Source of the DNA: Luteibacter sp. | Lineage (GTDB): Bacteria; Pseudomonadota; Gammaproteobacteria; Xanthomonadales; Rhodanobacteraceae | Reading direction: 5' to 3' | NCBI RefSeq assembly: GCF_009912395.1 | Contig: NZ_WNDO01000007.1 | Coordinates: forward strand, 1-64,000 | Length of the DNA stretch: 64,000 bases | Shown: positions 9,165 to 17,400 of the stretch, one piece after another | How positions within the stretch are numbered: position 1 is the stretch's first letter | Layout of the letters: each line of letters begins with the position of its first letter | The notes under the pieces: generated by a model | The model's input: the letters and a program-made list of their open reading frames with translations, nothing else | Told to the model about the DNA's origin: nothing | Database searches by the model: none | Program-made: the position numbers and the translations under genes

Positions 9165-9662
9165 ATGATTACCGCCCTGCTGATCGCCCTTGCTCTGACT
9201 CCCTCATCGCCCTCCGAGACGCCGACGGCGTGCCGCGCACAGGACCTGTCGATCACGTTCGACAGCAAGGACGGCGAGTTCAACGGGATGTCGCACTCGG
9301 GCACCCTGATGTCGATCCGGCAACACGGTTCGTCCACGTGTCTCTTGCCGGGCATTCCCCAGCTTTCCTTTACCGACGCGGACGGCAAGCCACTGCCCGT
9401 CGCCCGGGTCGTGCCGCGAGGCATGCATCCCGGCCCGGTCATCGTGCCCGTCAAGCTCGCACCCGGCGCGACAGCTACCTCGGCCCTGCGCTGGGTATCC
9501 GGCGAGGTCTACGATCCCAGTCGCTGCGTCGACGCGGCACGGGTGAGCGTTGCCATCGGCAAGGAAACCGTCAAGGTGCCGTTCACCGGTCATTTCTGCG
9601 GGGTGGCCAACCAGACCATCCGATTCGAACAGCCGGTACTGCAACCCGCCGGCCATTCCTGA
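9165..9662 (+). CDS. Small secreted protein, DUF4232-like
   Basis: This 165-residue protein has a short hydrophobic N-terminus (MITALLIALALTPSS) that looks like a signal peptide. It is followed by a beta-rich domain with four cysteines (TACRAQDL, SSTCLLPG, PSRCVDAA, GHFCGVAN) that could form two disulfides. The spacing and the phrase TCLLPGIPQLSFTDADGKPL are like DUF4232 domains, an immunoglobulin-like fold of unknown function found outside the inner membrane. The start is chosen because it begins the signal sequence; the open frame to the left (8946) overlaps the protease. It is probably an envelope protein, possibly cotranscribed with the protease 94 nt upstream. Confidence 0.65.
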   Translation: MITALLIALALTPSSPSETPTACRAQDLSITFDSKDGEFNGMSHSGTLMSIRQHGSSTCLLPGIPQLSFTDADGKPLPVARVVPRGMHPGPVIVPVKLAPGATATSALRWVSGEVYDPSRCVDAARVSVAIGKETVKVPFTGHFCGVANQTIRFEQPVLQPAGHS

Positions 9663-9708
9663 AGTCGTGTAGGCTTGCCGCCCGATATCGACACCCAGGC
9701 GCGGCTCC

Positions 9709-10245
9709 ATGGCACTCAAATCGACGATCTTCAAGGCCGACCTCCAGGTCAGCGACATGGATCGGCATTACTACCAGGGTCATGCCCTGACGATCGCCCA
9801 GCATCCGTCGGAAACGGATGAGCGCATGATGGTCCGCGTGCTGGCCTTCGCCCTCAACGCCGACGAGGCGCTGGTGTTCGGCAAGGGCCTGAGTTCGGAG
9901 GACGAGCCGGACCTGTAGCGGAAGGAGCTCACCGGCGAGGTCAACCTGTGGATCGAGCTGGGGCAGCCGGACGAGCAGCGCATCCGTCGCGCCGCGGGGC
10001 GCGCCAAGCGCGTCATCGTCTACACGTATGGCGGTCGCGCCGTCGAGCCCTGGTGGAAGAAGATGGCCTCGGCCGTGGCGCGCACCAAGAACGTGTCGGT
10101 CATCGACGTCGATTCCGCCACCGTGGAAGCGCTGGCGGCGCTAACCCAGCGCACGATGCAGATCCAGTTCATGGTGCAGGACGGCTCGGCCCAGGTGATC
10201 AGCGGCGATGCCGTCGTGCCGGTCGGGCTGACGACGCTCGCCTGA
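9709..10245 (+). pseudogene. yaeQ: YaeQ-family protein with one in-frame amber codon
   Basis: The product would be 178 residues, the normal YaeQ length. It starts MALKSTIFKADLQVSDMDRHYY and reaches EDEPDL, where TAG (9916-9918) stands in place of the Trp codon usual in DEPDLW. The same frame then continues RKELTGEVNLWIELGQPDE and VIVYTYGG to a natural stop at 10245. A single G-to-A change (TGG to TAG) explains it. YaeQ is a conserved gammaproteobacterial protein with a PD-(D/E)XK-like fold and unclear function. As written only a 69-residue fragment would be made, unless there is amber suppression or a sequencing error. Confidence 0.85.
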
Positions 10246-10257
10246 GCATCGCCTATC

Positions 10258-10908
10258 TCAGTTCGCCACGCGCTCCAACGCGTGCGAACCGGTGATGATC
10301 ATCCGCAGCATCGTCGAGATGTCCTCGATCAGCGCGGGATCGCGTTCCGGCGGCTGGTCGATGGCAATCGCGCCCATGGCGAACACCAGTCGCGTGATGG
10401 CCTTCGCCACCAGGGCGGGTTCGTACAGCGTGGCGCCATCCGCCGCCGCGAGGCGAATGAGGTCGATCCGCAGTTCGTCCTCGAAATAGGTCAGCTCGCG
10501 CTCCACCGCGTGCTTGAAGCCGTCCGACCCCACCGCCCCCTCGCGCAGCAGCACGTGCAGCAGCTTGTCGTCCGCGCGCAACTGCTCCATGAATGTCTCG
10601 ACCGACACCCGGATGACGCTGCGCTCGGTGGATGTCGCGCGCTCGCGCGCCTGACCGATGATGGTGCGCAGCGAGCTGCCGGCGAGGTCGATCAGGGCGA
10701 TCGACAGCTCGTCCATGTCGCGGAACTGCCGGTAGAAGCTGTTCGGCGCGATGCCGGCCTCGCGGGCCACCTCGCGCAGGCTCACGGTCGACAGGCTGCG
10801 GTTCGGGCCGATGAGCTTCAAGGTCGCGGCCAGCAGGTCGTCGCGCGAGATCCCCTGCCGCCGCGCGTGGGGCATGTCGGGGGTCGGGGACACGAGGGTG
10901 GAAGTCAT
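10258..10908 (-). CDS. TetR-family repressor, FabR/DesT-like
   Basis: The 216-residue protein carries an N-terminal helix-turn-helix (SLREVAREAGIAPNSFYRQFRDMDEL, about residues 45-75) and a C-terminal all-helical ligand domain. Sequence and layout are those of FabR/DesT, which sense the saturation state of acyl-CoA/ACP and repress unsaturated fatty-acid genes. It is divergent from a reductase/desaturase operon, as desT is from desCB in Pseudomonas. The start at 10908 is taken because homologues begin shortly before the HTH and because longer starts run into the AT-rich operator. It converges on the yaeQ remnant with 12 bp between stops. Confidence 0.82.
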   Translation of the reverse strand: MTSTLVSPTPDMPHARRQGISRDDLLAATLKLIGPNRSLSTVSLREVAREAGIAPNSFYRQFRDMDELSIALIDLAGSSLRTIIGQARERATSTERSVIRVSVETFMEQLRADDKLLHVLLREGAVGSDGFKHAVERELTYFEDELRIDLIRLAAADGATLYEPALVAKAITRLVFAMGAIAIDQPPERDPALIEDISTMLRMIITGSHALERVAN

Positions 10909-10950
10909 AGAGGGCACCGCTGGCTGAGGCTGGATCATACCTTGGCGGAC

Positions 10951-10991
10951 AATATACATGTGTATACACGATCGTATATGTACGCGTATAG
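10951..10991. promoter_or_regulatory. Divergent promoter region with probable DesT-like operator dyads
   Basis: A markedly AT-rich patch in GC-rich DNA lies just before the reductase gene. It contains the dyad ATACA-TG-TGTAT (10954-10965) and a second one, TATAC-ACGATC-GTATA (10963-10978), which overlap. The position between the TetR gene and its presumed targets suits an operator controlling both directions. The bound protein and exact site are inferred. Confidence 0.5.
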
Positions 10992-11000
10992 TTCGAATCC

Positions 11001-12074
11001 ATGAGCGCCCTGCCCACCCCCAAACCCCGCTGGCCCCTGCGCCTGGCCCGCCGCGCGGTATCCCCGGCCCTGTTCGATTTCTGGGCAACCCGGTTCAATC
11101 CCCTGTGGACCCTGGAGCAGCCCCTGGCCCGGCTGGTGTCCCGCACGTCGGCAAGTCGGGACGCCGTGACCCTCGTACTGCGCCCGAATGCCCACTGGGC
11201 CGGTATCCGTGCCGGCCAGCACGTCAGTGTGGGCGTGACGATCGGCGGTCGCCGGCTCATCCGTAGCTACAGCCCCACCGTGCTGGACGACGGCAACCTG
11301 GCGATCACGGTCAAGGCCATTCCCGGCGGCGTGGTGAGCCAGCATCTGGTGCGCGACGCCCGGATCGGTGAGGTGGTCAGTCTCGACGCCGCGTTCGGCG
11401 ACATGACGCTGGACGAGGCGGACGCCCCGCTCCTGCTTCTCGCGGCCGGCAGCGGCATCACGCCCATGCGTGCCTTGCTGCGCGACTTGGCCGCGCAGGG
11501 CATGCCCGGCAACGTGGACCTGTTCTACTGGGCCCGGCATCACGACGAGTTCTGTTTCACCGGGGAACTGAAGGCCCTGGCCGCGGCGCATCCCCGGCTG
11601 CGGGTCCATTTCCTCGCCACCCGCGAGGGCGATGCGCCGGCTGCCCGCGTGGACGCGATGTCGTTCGACACGGTCACGGCGCTGCACGAACGGCGCGCCG
11701 TCGCATGCGGACCTGCCGGATTCGTGGAAGCCGCACGGTCACGCCTGCGTGGCACCGTAGCCCGCTTCGATGCCGAAGCCTTCAGTCTGCCCGCGCCGAC
11801 CGCGGTCGACGAGGCGGGCGATGTCGAGGTCTACCTCACCCGCAGCGGCCGCACGCTAACGCTATCGCGCAACCAGTCGCTGCTGGAAGGCCTGGAAGCG
11901 CAGGGCGTGCGTCCCGCCCATGGTTGCCGCATGGGTATCTGCAACAGCTGCGCCTGCGAGCGCCAGTCGGGCACCACCCGCCATCTCCTCACCGGTGACC
12001 GCAGCAGCGAACCGTCGACACAGGTACGCCTGTGCGTCAGCGCGCCGGGCACCGACCTGATCCTGGATCTTTGA
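11001..12074 (+). CDS. Ferredoxin-NAD(P)H reductase-like electron donor of the desaturase (DesC-like)
   Basis: The 357-residue protein has an FAD-binding beta-barrel (GQHVSVGV, RLIRSYSPT, about residues 45-145), an NAD(P)-binding fold (LLLLAAGSGITPMRALL, about 150-260) and a C-terminal plant-type [2Fe-2S] domain. The cluster cysteines are visible as CRMGICNSCACE plus a last Cys in VRLCVS. This three-part layout passes electrons from NAD(P)H to a membrane di-iron enzyme. The next gene, 8 nt downstream, is that enzyme. The product acts at the inner membrane and is likely repressed by the divergent TetR protein. Confidence 0.88.
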   Translation: MSALPTPKPRWPLRLARRAVSPALFDFWATRFNPLWTLEQPLARLVSRTSASRDAVTLVLRPNAHWAGIRAGQHVSVGVTIGGRRLIRSYSPTVLDDGNLAITVKAIPGGVVSQHLVRDARIGEVVSLDAAFGDMTLDEADAPLLLLAAGSGITPMRALLRDLAAQGMPGNVDLFYWARHHDEFCFTGELKALAAAHPRLRVHFLATREGDAPAARVDAMSFDTVTALHERRAVACGPAGFVEAARSRLRGTVARFDAEAFSLPAPTAVDEAGDVEVYLTRSGRTLTLSRNQSLLEGLEAQGVRPAHGCRMGICNSCACERQSGTTRHLLTGDRSSEPSTQVRLCVSAPGTDLILDL

Positions 12075-12082
12075 GAACGCGT

Positions 12083-13195
12083 ATGAGCCATACACGCAAC
12101 CGCCCCCTTTCCGCCGCCGACCTCGACGCCTTCGGTGAAGAGCTCGACGCCATCCGTGCGCGCGTCCAGGCCGACATTGGCCCGCGTGACGCCCGCTACA
12201 TCCGCCGCGTCGTCGCCGGCGTGCGCTGGACCGGCGTGACCGGCCGCGCCCTCCTGTTCCTCGGTGCCTTCGTCCACGCCACGCTCGTGCCCGCGTGGAT
12301 CCTCGGCACGCTGCTGCTGGCGCTGTCCAAGATCCTCGAGAACATGGAGCTTGGCCACAACGTCATGCACGGCCAGTACGACTGGATGAACGACCCCAAG
12401 CTCAACGGCAAGACCTACGAGTGGGACATCGTCGCGACTGGCGACAACTGGCGCAAAACGCATAACGTCCAGCACCACACCTATACCAACGTGCGCGGCA
12501 TGGACGACGACATCGGCTACGGCCTGCTGCGCATCTTCCCCGAGCAGCGCTGGCGTCCGTTCTACCTGATGCAGCCGCTCATCGCCGTGGTCTTCGCGCT
12601 GCTGTTCCAGTGGGGCGTGGCGCTGCAGGACCTGCGCATCGGCCGCTGGTTGGCGGGTCGCATGCAACCCGGCGAACTGCGCGAGGCGTTCCGGCCCGTC
12701 ATGCGGAAGGTGGGCAAGCAGGTCCTCAAGGACTACATCGTGTTCCCGCTGCTGGCTGGACCGTTCTTCCTGCCGGTGCTGCTGGGTAACGTGGTAGCCA
12801 ATGGCATCCGCAACCTCTGGACCTACACCGTCATCTTCTGCGGCCACTTCACGGCCAACGCGGAGATCTTCCCCAAGGAAGTGGTGCAGAACGAATCCCG
12901 CGGCCACTGGTACCTGCGTCAGCTGCGCGGTTCGTCCAACCTCACCGGCGGCAAGCTGATGAACGTGCTGACGGGCAACCTCAGCCACCAGATCGAGCAC
13001 CATTTCTATCCCGACCTGCCGGCCAACCGCTACGCCGAGATCGCCGTGGACGTGAAGCGCATCTGCGTGCGCTACGGCCAGCACTACAACACCGGCTCCA
13101 TGCCCCGCCAGTTCGGCCAGGTGATATGGCGCATCCTTCGTCATGCGCTGCCGAGCCGTCCCCGCGTACTCCGTACTGGCGAGGCTATCGCCTAG
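12083..13195 (+). CDS. Membrane fatty-acyl desaturase (DesB-like)
   Basis: The 370-residue integral membrane protein has the three histidine boxes of acyl desaturases: HNVMH (about 92-96), HNVQHH (about 127-132) and HQIEHH (about 300). Hydrophobic helices flank them (about 57-85 and 190-215, 240-265). The boxes bind the di-iron centre that introduces a double bond in phospholipid or CoA-bound acyl chains. ATG 12083 is chosen 8 nt after the reductase stop; the earlier start would overlap that gene. Its stop codon overlaps the convergent phosphopantetheinyl transferase gene by 4 nt, leaving no room for a terminator between them. Confidence 0.9.
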   Translation: MSHTRNRPLSAADLDAFGEELDAIRARVQADIGPRDARYIRRVVAGVRWTGVTGRALLFLGAFVHATLVPAWILGTLLLALSKILENMELGHNVMHGQYDWMNDPKLNGKTYEWDIVATGDNWRKTHNVQHHTYTNVRGMDDDIGYGLLRIFPEQRWRPFYLMQPLIAVVFALLFQWGVALQDLRIGRWLAGRMQPGELREAFRPVMRKVGKQVLKDYIVFPLLAGPFFLPVLLGNVVANGIRNLWTYTVIFCGHFTANAEIFPKEVVQNESRGHWYLRQLRGSSNLTGGKLMNVLTGNLSHQIEHHFYPDLPANRYAEIAVDVKRICVRYGQHYNTGSMPRQFGQVIWRILRHALPSRPRVLRTGEAIA

Positions 13196-13992
13196 GCGGG
13201 TAGCAGCAGGCGAACGGCGGCGCCCGGACTGTCGAACCACCCGTTGCCCCCGGACAAACGCGGAACGCCATATCGAAGGGTGACGCCGATTCGTGCGTCG
13301 CTCTCTTCCGTAGCGATCGCCAGGGCCATGCGATGGGCCGGAGCGACGTCCCATGCATGGAAACGCCATCGTTTCGGATTGCCCAGGGATGGGGTATGGA
13401 AGAAGTGCGCGGGCCGATGCCCTTGGGTATCGAACGAAAACATATCCAACGGCAAGCTCATGCCGCTCCCCCAGGCTTTGACGAAGGCCTCCTTTAGCGT
13501 CCATATCCCAATGAAACGGGCCAGGCGTTCCGACGGTTCCGCCGACACGACGAACCCTGCCTCAGACGCCGTGAAGAACCGCCTCGCCATCGCCTCGACG
13601 TTGCGTATCTGCGCATGGGGTTCGACGTCGATACCCAATCGGCACCCTGTTCCCACCACGCAAGCGACAAGCCCCTTTGAATTCGAAAGATTGAATTCTA
13701 GGTGATTCTCGGTGCCGCCATTTGCGATGCATGGTTTACCGTGGGCATTGGTGTCGAATCGCCATGCGTCGGGCGGCCGATCCGCGAACTCCGAAAGCAT
13801 GATCCGGCAAAGGGCCCGGGTCACTAGGAACTCGGTCCTGGTGTGCTCACCGGTCAGCCTGTCGAATCGATCGCGCTCGCCGTCATCCAGCAAACCCTCG
13901 TAGCTTGATAGAAGCTTCCGCTCAAGGCTTTCGTCGATCTTGACCAGATAGACATGGACATCGTGACGGCGCAAGGTCGGCGCCGCGGCCAT
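13192..13992 (-). CDS. Sfp-type 4'-phosphopantetheinyl transferase
   Basis: The 266-residue enzyme carries the ACPS/Sfp signature: GIDVE at 120-124 (Mg-binding Asp122 and Glu124) and WTLKEAFVKAWG at 164-175 (Glu168, Lys172). Size and the two-lobe arrangement fit broad-range Sfp enzymes. It would transfer phosphopantetheine from CoA to the many ACP and PCP domains of this cluster, which makes it functionally linked to them. It is the last gene of the minus-strand cluster. Its ATG directly follows the stop of the DoxX-like gene, so the two are coupled. Confidence 0.93.
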   Translation of the reverse strand: MAAAPTLRRHDVHVYLVKIDESLERKLLSSYEGLLDDGERDRFDRLTGEHTRTEFLVTRALCRIMLSEFADRPPDAWRFDTNAHGKPCIANGGTENHLEFNLSNSKGLVACVVGTGCRLGIDVEPHAQIRNVEAMARRFFTASEAGFVVSAEPSERLARFIGIWTLKEAFVKAWGSGMSLPLDMFSFDTQGHRPAHFFHTPSLGNPKRWRFHAWDVAPAHRMALAIATEESDARIGVTLRYGVPRLSGGNGWFDSPGAAVRLLLPA

Positions 13993-14433
13993 TTACGTTT
14001 CCGGCAAGGGTTCGACCACGGGGCGCTCGGTCACGCTGGCCCGCATCGGGTAATCGATGAACATCGTTCGATAGCTGGGCCAATAGGCCTGCAACAGCAC
14101 GATGTTCAATCCGCCGACCACCGCCAATGCGTAGTACCAATGCAGATCGAAGGCGTAGAACAGGCAAAGAACTGCTGAAACAGGCGTCAGCAGCGCCGTG
14201 CCGAATGTAGGCTTGAGGTTCAGCAGCAAGCTGATGCCGCCCACGGCCTCGATCAGCTTGAGGAAAACCCAGAAGTAGATCGTATGCTGGAGGATCCCAT
14301 GGAAGGAGGCGAGATTCGATTCGCCCGTCATGTAGATGCCGAAACCAAGCTCGAGCACGCCGTCCACGGCACCGAAAACGAAGATGATGCCGAGAAAGTA
14401 CCGGGCGATGGTCTGGTGCCATTTCAGTCGCAT
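13993..14433 (-). CDS. Small four-helix membrane protein, DoxX-like
   Basis: 146 residues with four predicted membrane helices (about 9-27, 47-68, 76-98, 100-118) and a short polar C-terminus. The general look is that of DoxX/DoxD-type inner-membrane proteins, but no catalytic residue can be pointed to. It sits between the terminal NRPS-TE gene (3 nt gap) and the PPTase gene (adjacent), clearly in the same operon. A role in membrane handling or self-protection for the product is only a guess from position. Confidence 0.6.
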   Translation of the reverse strand: MRLKWHQTIARYFLGIIFVFGAVDGVLELGFGIYMTGESNLASFHGILQHTIYFWVFLKLIEAVGGISLLLNLKPTFGTALLTPVSAVLCLFYAFDLHWYYALAVVGGLNIVLLQAYWPSYRTMFIDYPMRASVTERPVVEPLPET

Positions 14434-14436
14434 GAG

Positions 14437-17400
14437 TCAGTCCTGTTCCTGTAGGTGAAAGATGCCGGTCTGTCGCCAATCCATGGCGATCACGCTGGCG
14501 GCCGGGTGGTCCAACATGGAGAAATGCCCCGCATCGATGTCCACGACACGGGCGGGTTCCGCCAACCACTGGCTCCATCCATAATCATGGTCGACGTCCG
14601 TACGGGCCTCCTGGGCGGCGGTATAGACGGTCACTGGGGCATGGAGGGGCAAGGGCGACGGGGCATAACGCTCATAGGCACGTCGATTGGCATCATGGAC
14701 GGCCAGCAACGTCCCAAGCTGGCGCTCGCCGACATCCAGGTCGAAGGAGGCGAGCAGCGAGGCCCATTGCGACGAGGGACGCGCCACGAGATCCGCGACG
14801 GGGATGTCGATCCTTCTTCCCTGCATATGGCCGATGTGCCTGCAAAGGGTGGCAAATGTCTCCGCCTCGCTTGCCGCTCCGGTGGCGTGGCGCGCGCGGG
14901 GGAAAGCGTCGAGCAGAGCCAGGCTTTCTACCTGCTCCCCCATGTGCTGCAACAGTCGCGCGGTCTCGAAGGCGACCACGCCTCCGAAGGAATGTCCAAG
15001 CAGGCGATAGGGCCCCTCGGGCTGGATGGTCCGGATCGCGTCGACATGGATCCGTGCCGCGGATTCAACGGAATCCGCCGGCGCCGACCTCCCGTCGAGT
15101 CCCGCTGCCTGAAGCCCGAAGAGTAGTTGGTCGTTCCCTAGCGCATCCGCCAGAGAACGGAACGAAAGCACGTTGCCGCCCACGCCCGGGATAGCGAATA
15201 ACGGACGGCGGCTTCCACGCCCTTGAATCGCCACCAGGACGCCGAGCCCGGTCTCCGGCATCCCGGGCCCGAGGCGCCTGGTCAGCGCACCAACGGTGGG
15301 AGCCTCGAAGAGCGCGGCAAGGGGCAACGCACACGACCAGGTACGTTCGATGCGGGCCATGAGACGAACCGCCAGCAGCGAATGTCCGCCAAGGTCGAAG
15401 AAGTCGTCACCCAGGCCGATATCGTCTTCTGCTCGACCCAGGACATCCGCCCAAATAGCGACCATGCGGCATTCGTCCTCGGTGACCGGCGCGATGCGCT
15501 CGCTCCGTCGAGCCACATCGATCTCGATGGCGGCAAGGGCGCGTCGGTCGGTCTTGCCGCTGGTGGTCGTCGGCCAGTCCGTGAGGGCGACGAAGGCGGT
15601 CGGTACCATGTAGGCCGGCAACGCCAGGGCCGCGTGCTCGCGCAGGCGATCGGACTCCGTAAGCGCCTCCGATGCCGCGCGGTAAAACGCCACCAGCCGC
15701 TTGTCCGTGCCCTGCCCCTGCACGACCACCGCCGCCTTCTCCACGCCCTCGTGGCTTTCCAGGCAAGCCTCGATCTCACCCAGCTCGATGCGCAGCCCGC
15801 GCAACTTCACCTGGGTGTCGATACGGCCCAGGTATTCGATGGTCCCATCCTCGTTCCAGCGGGCCAGGTCCCCCGAGCGATACATCCGCTCGCCGGCCGC
15901 GAACGGATCGGCCACGAAACGCTCGGCCGTCAGGTCCGGCCGGTTGAGGTAGCCACGTGCCAAGCCGTCGCCGGCAATGTACAGCTCGCCTGGGATACCG
16001 ATGGGTAGTGGGCGATTGAATCCGTCCAAGATGTAGATCCGCAGGTTGTCGATCGGTACGCCGATCGGCACGTGCGTGGAGGGCAATGTCGCGCAGTCGT
16101 GCGCGGTCACGTCGATCGCTGCCTCGGTGGGGCCGTAAAGGTTGTACAGGCCAGACTGCGGAAAACGTTCGCGATAAGTGGTAGCCGACTTTCGGCCCAA
16201 GGCCTCGCCGCTACAGATCACTCGCATCACGGAATCGTGCGTTGACGCACCATTCTCCAGGAATGCCGCCAACATCGACGGCACGAAGTGCAGCGTGGTC
16301 ACTCCATGGGCATCGATCGCCCGCTCCAGATAGGCCACATCGCGATGGCCCCCCGGTGTCGCCATCGCGATGGTCGCTCCGGTCATCAAGGGCCAGAAGA
16401 ATTCCCAGACCGACACGTCGAAGCTGTATGGCGTCTTCTGTAGCACCACGTCCTTGCCGGACAAGGCGTAAGCCCGCTGCATCCAGCACAAGCGGTTGAC
16501 CAATCCCCGATGCTCGTTGAGCACCCCCTTCGGCTGGCCGGTCGAGCCGGAGGTGTAGATCACGTAGCACAGGGTATTCGCCGTGGCCGGATCGGCCAGG
16601 ACGCGATCCTGCGCACCGGCCTCGATGGCCGCCCACTCGCTGTCCAGGCAACGCAGGTCCACGCCCTCGCCCAGCAACGGCGCGATGCCGTCACGCAGGT
16701 GCGCCTGGGTCAGCACCACCGGTGCCGCGCTGTCGGCAAGCATGTAGCCCAACCGCTCGGACGGATAGTCCGGGTCCAGCGGCAGGTAGGCCGCGCCGGC
16801 CCGCACGATGCCCAGGATCGCCACCACCATCGCCAGCGAGCGTTCCGCGCACAGCCCGACGATCGTATCCGCCCCTACGCCCCGCGCCTGCAGGTAGCGA
16901 GCAAGCGTGGCGCTGCGCGCGTCCAGCTCGGCATAGGTAAGCGAGCCTTCCTCGCCCGTCACCGCCACGGCCTGCGGCGTGCGTGCCATCTGCGCCACGA
17001 TGCTGTCGTGGATCCGCGCTTCGCGCGGATATGGCCACGACGTGGCGTTGAAGTCCTCCAGCACCTGCGTGCGCTCGCCCGGCGGCAGGTAGTCCAGCGT
17101 CTTCAGCGCATCGCCCGGCGCCGCCATCGCGTGCCGACCCAGCGTCGCCAGATGGCCGACCATCCGTTCGATACGCGCACGGCGGTACAACTCCGTGGCG
17201 TAGACGATCGTTCCGTGCAACCCGTCGGGGCCTTCCTCAAATTCGATCGTCAGATCGAACTTGGCAATATCGTGATCCAGACCGAAGGCTTCCACGCCAT
17301 CGGGCATCGTCACCGCAGCCGTGTTCTGCAGGATGACCATCACCTGGAACAGCGGACTGATCGCACGGTTGCGCTGTGGGCGTACCGCTTCCACGATCCG

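Noticed and set aside
10258-11088. Longer version of the TetR regulator (276 residues)
   Set aside because: The extra N-terminus is translated from the divergent promoter and part of the reductase gene; family size fits the start at 10908.
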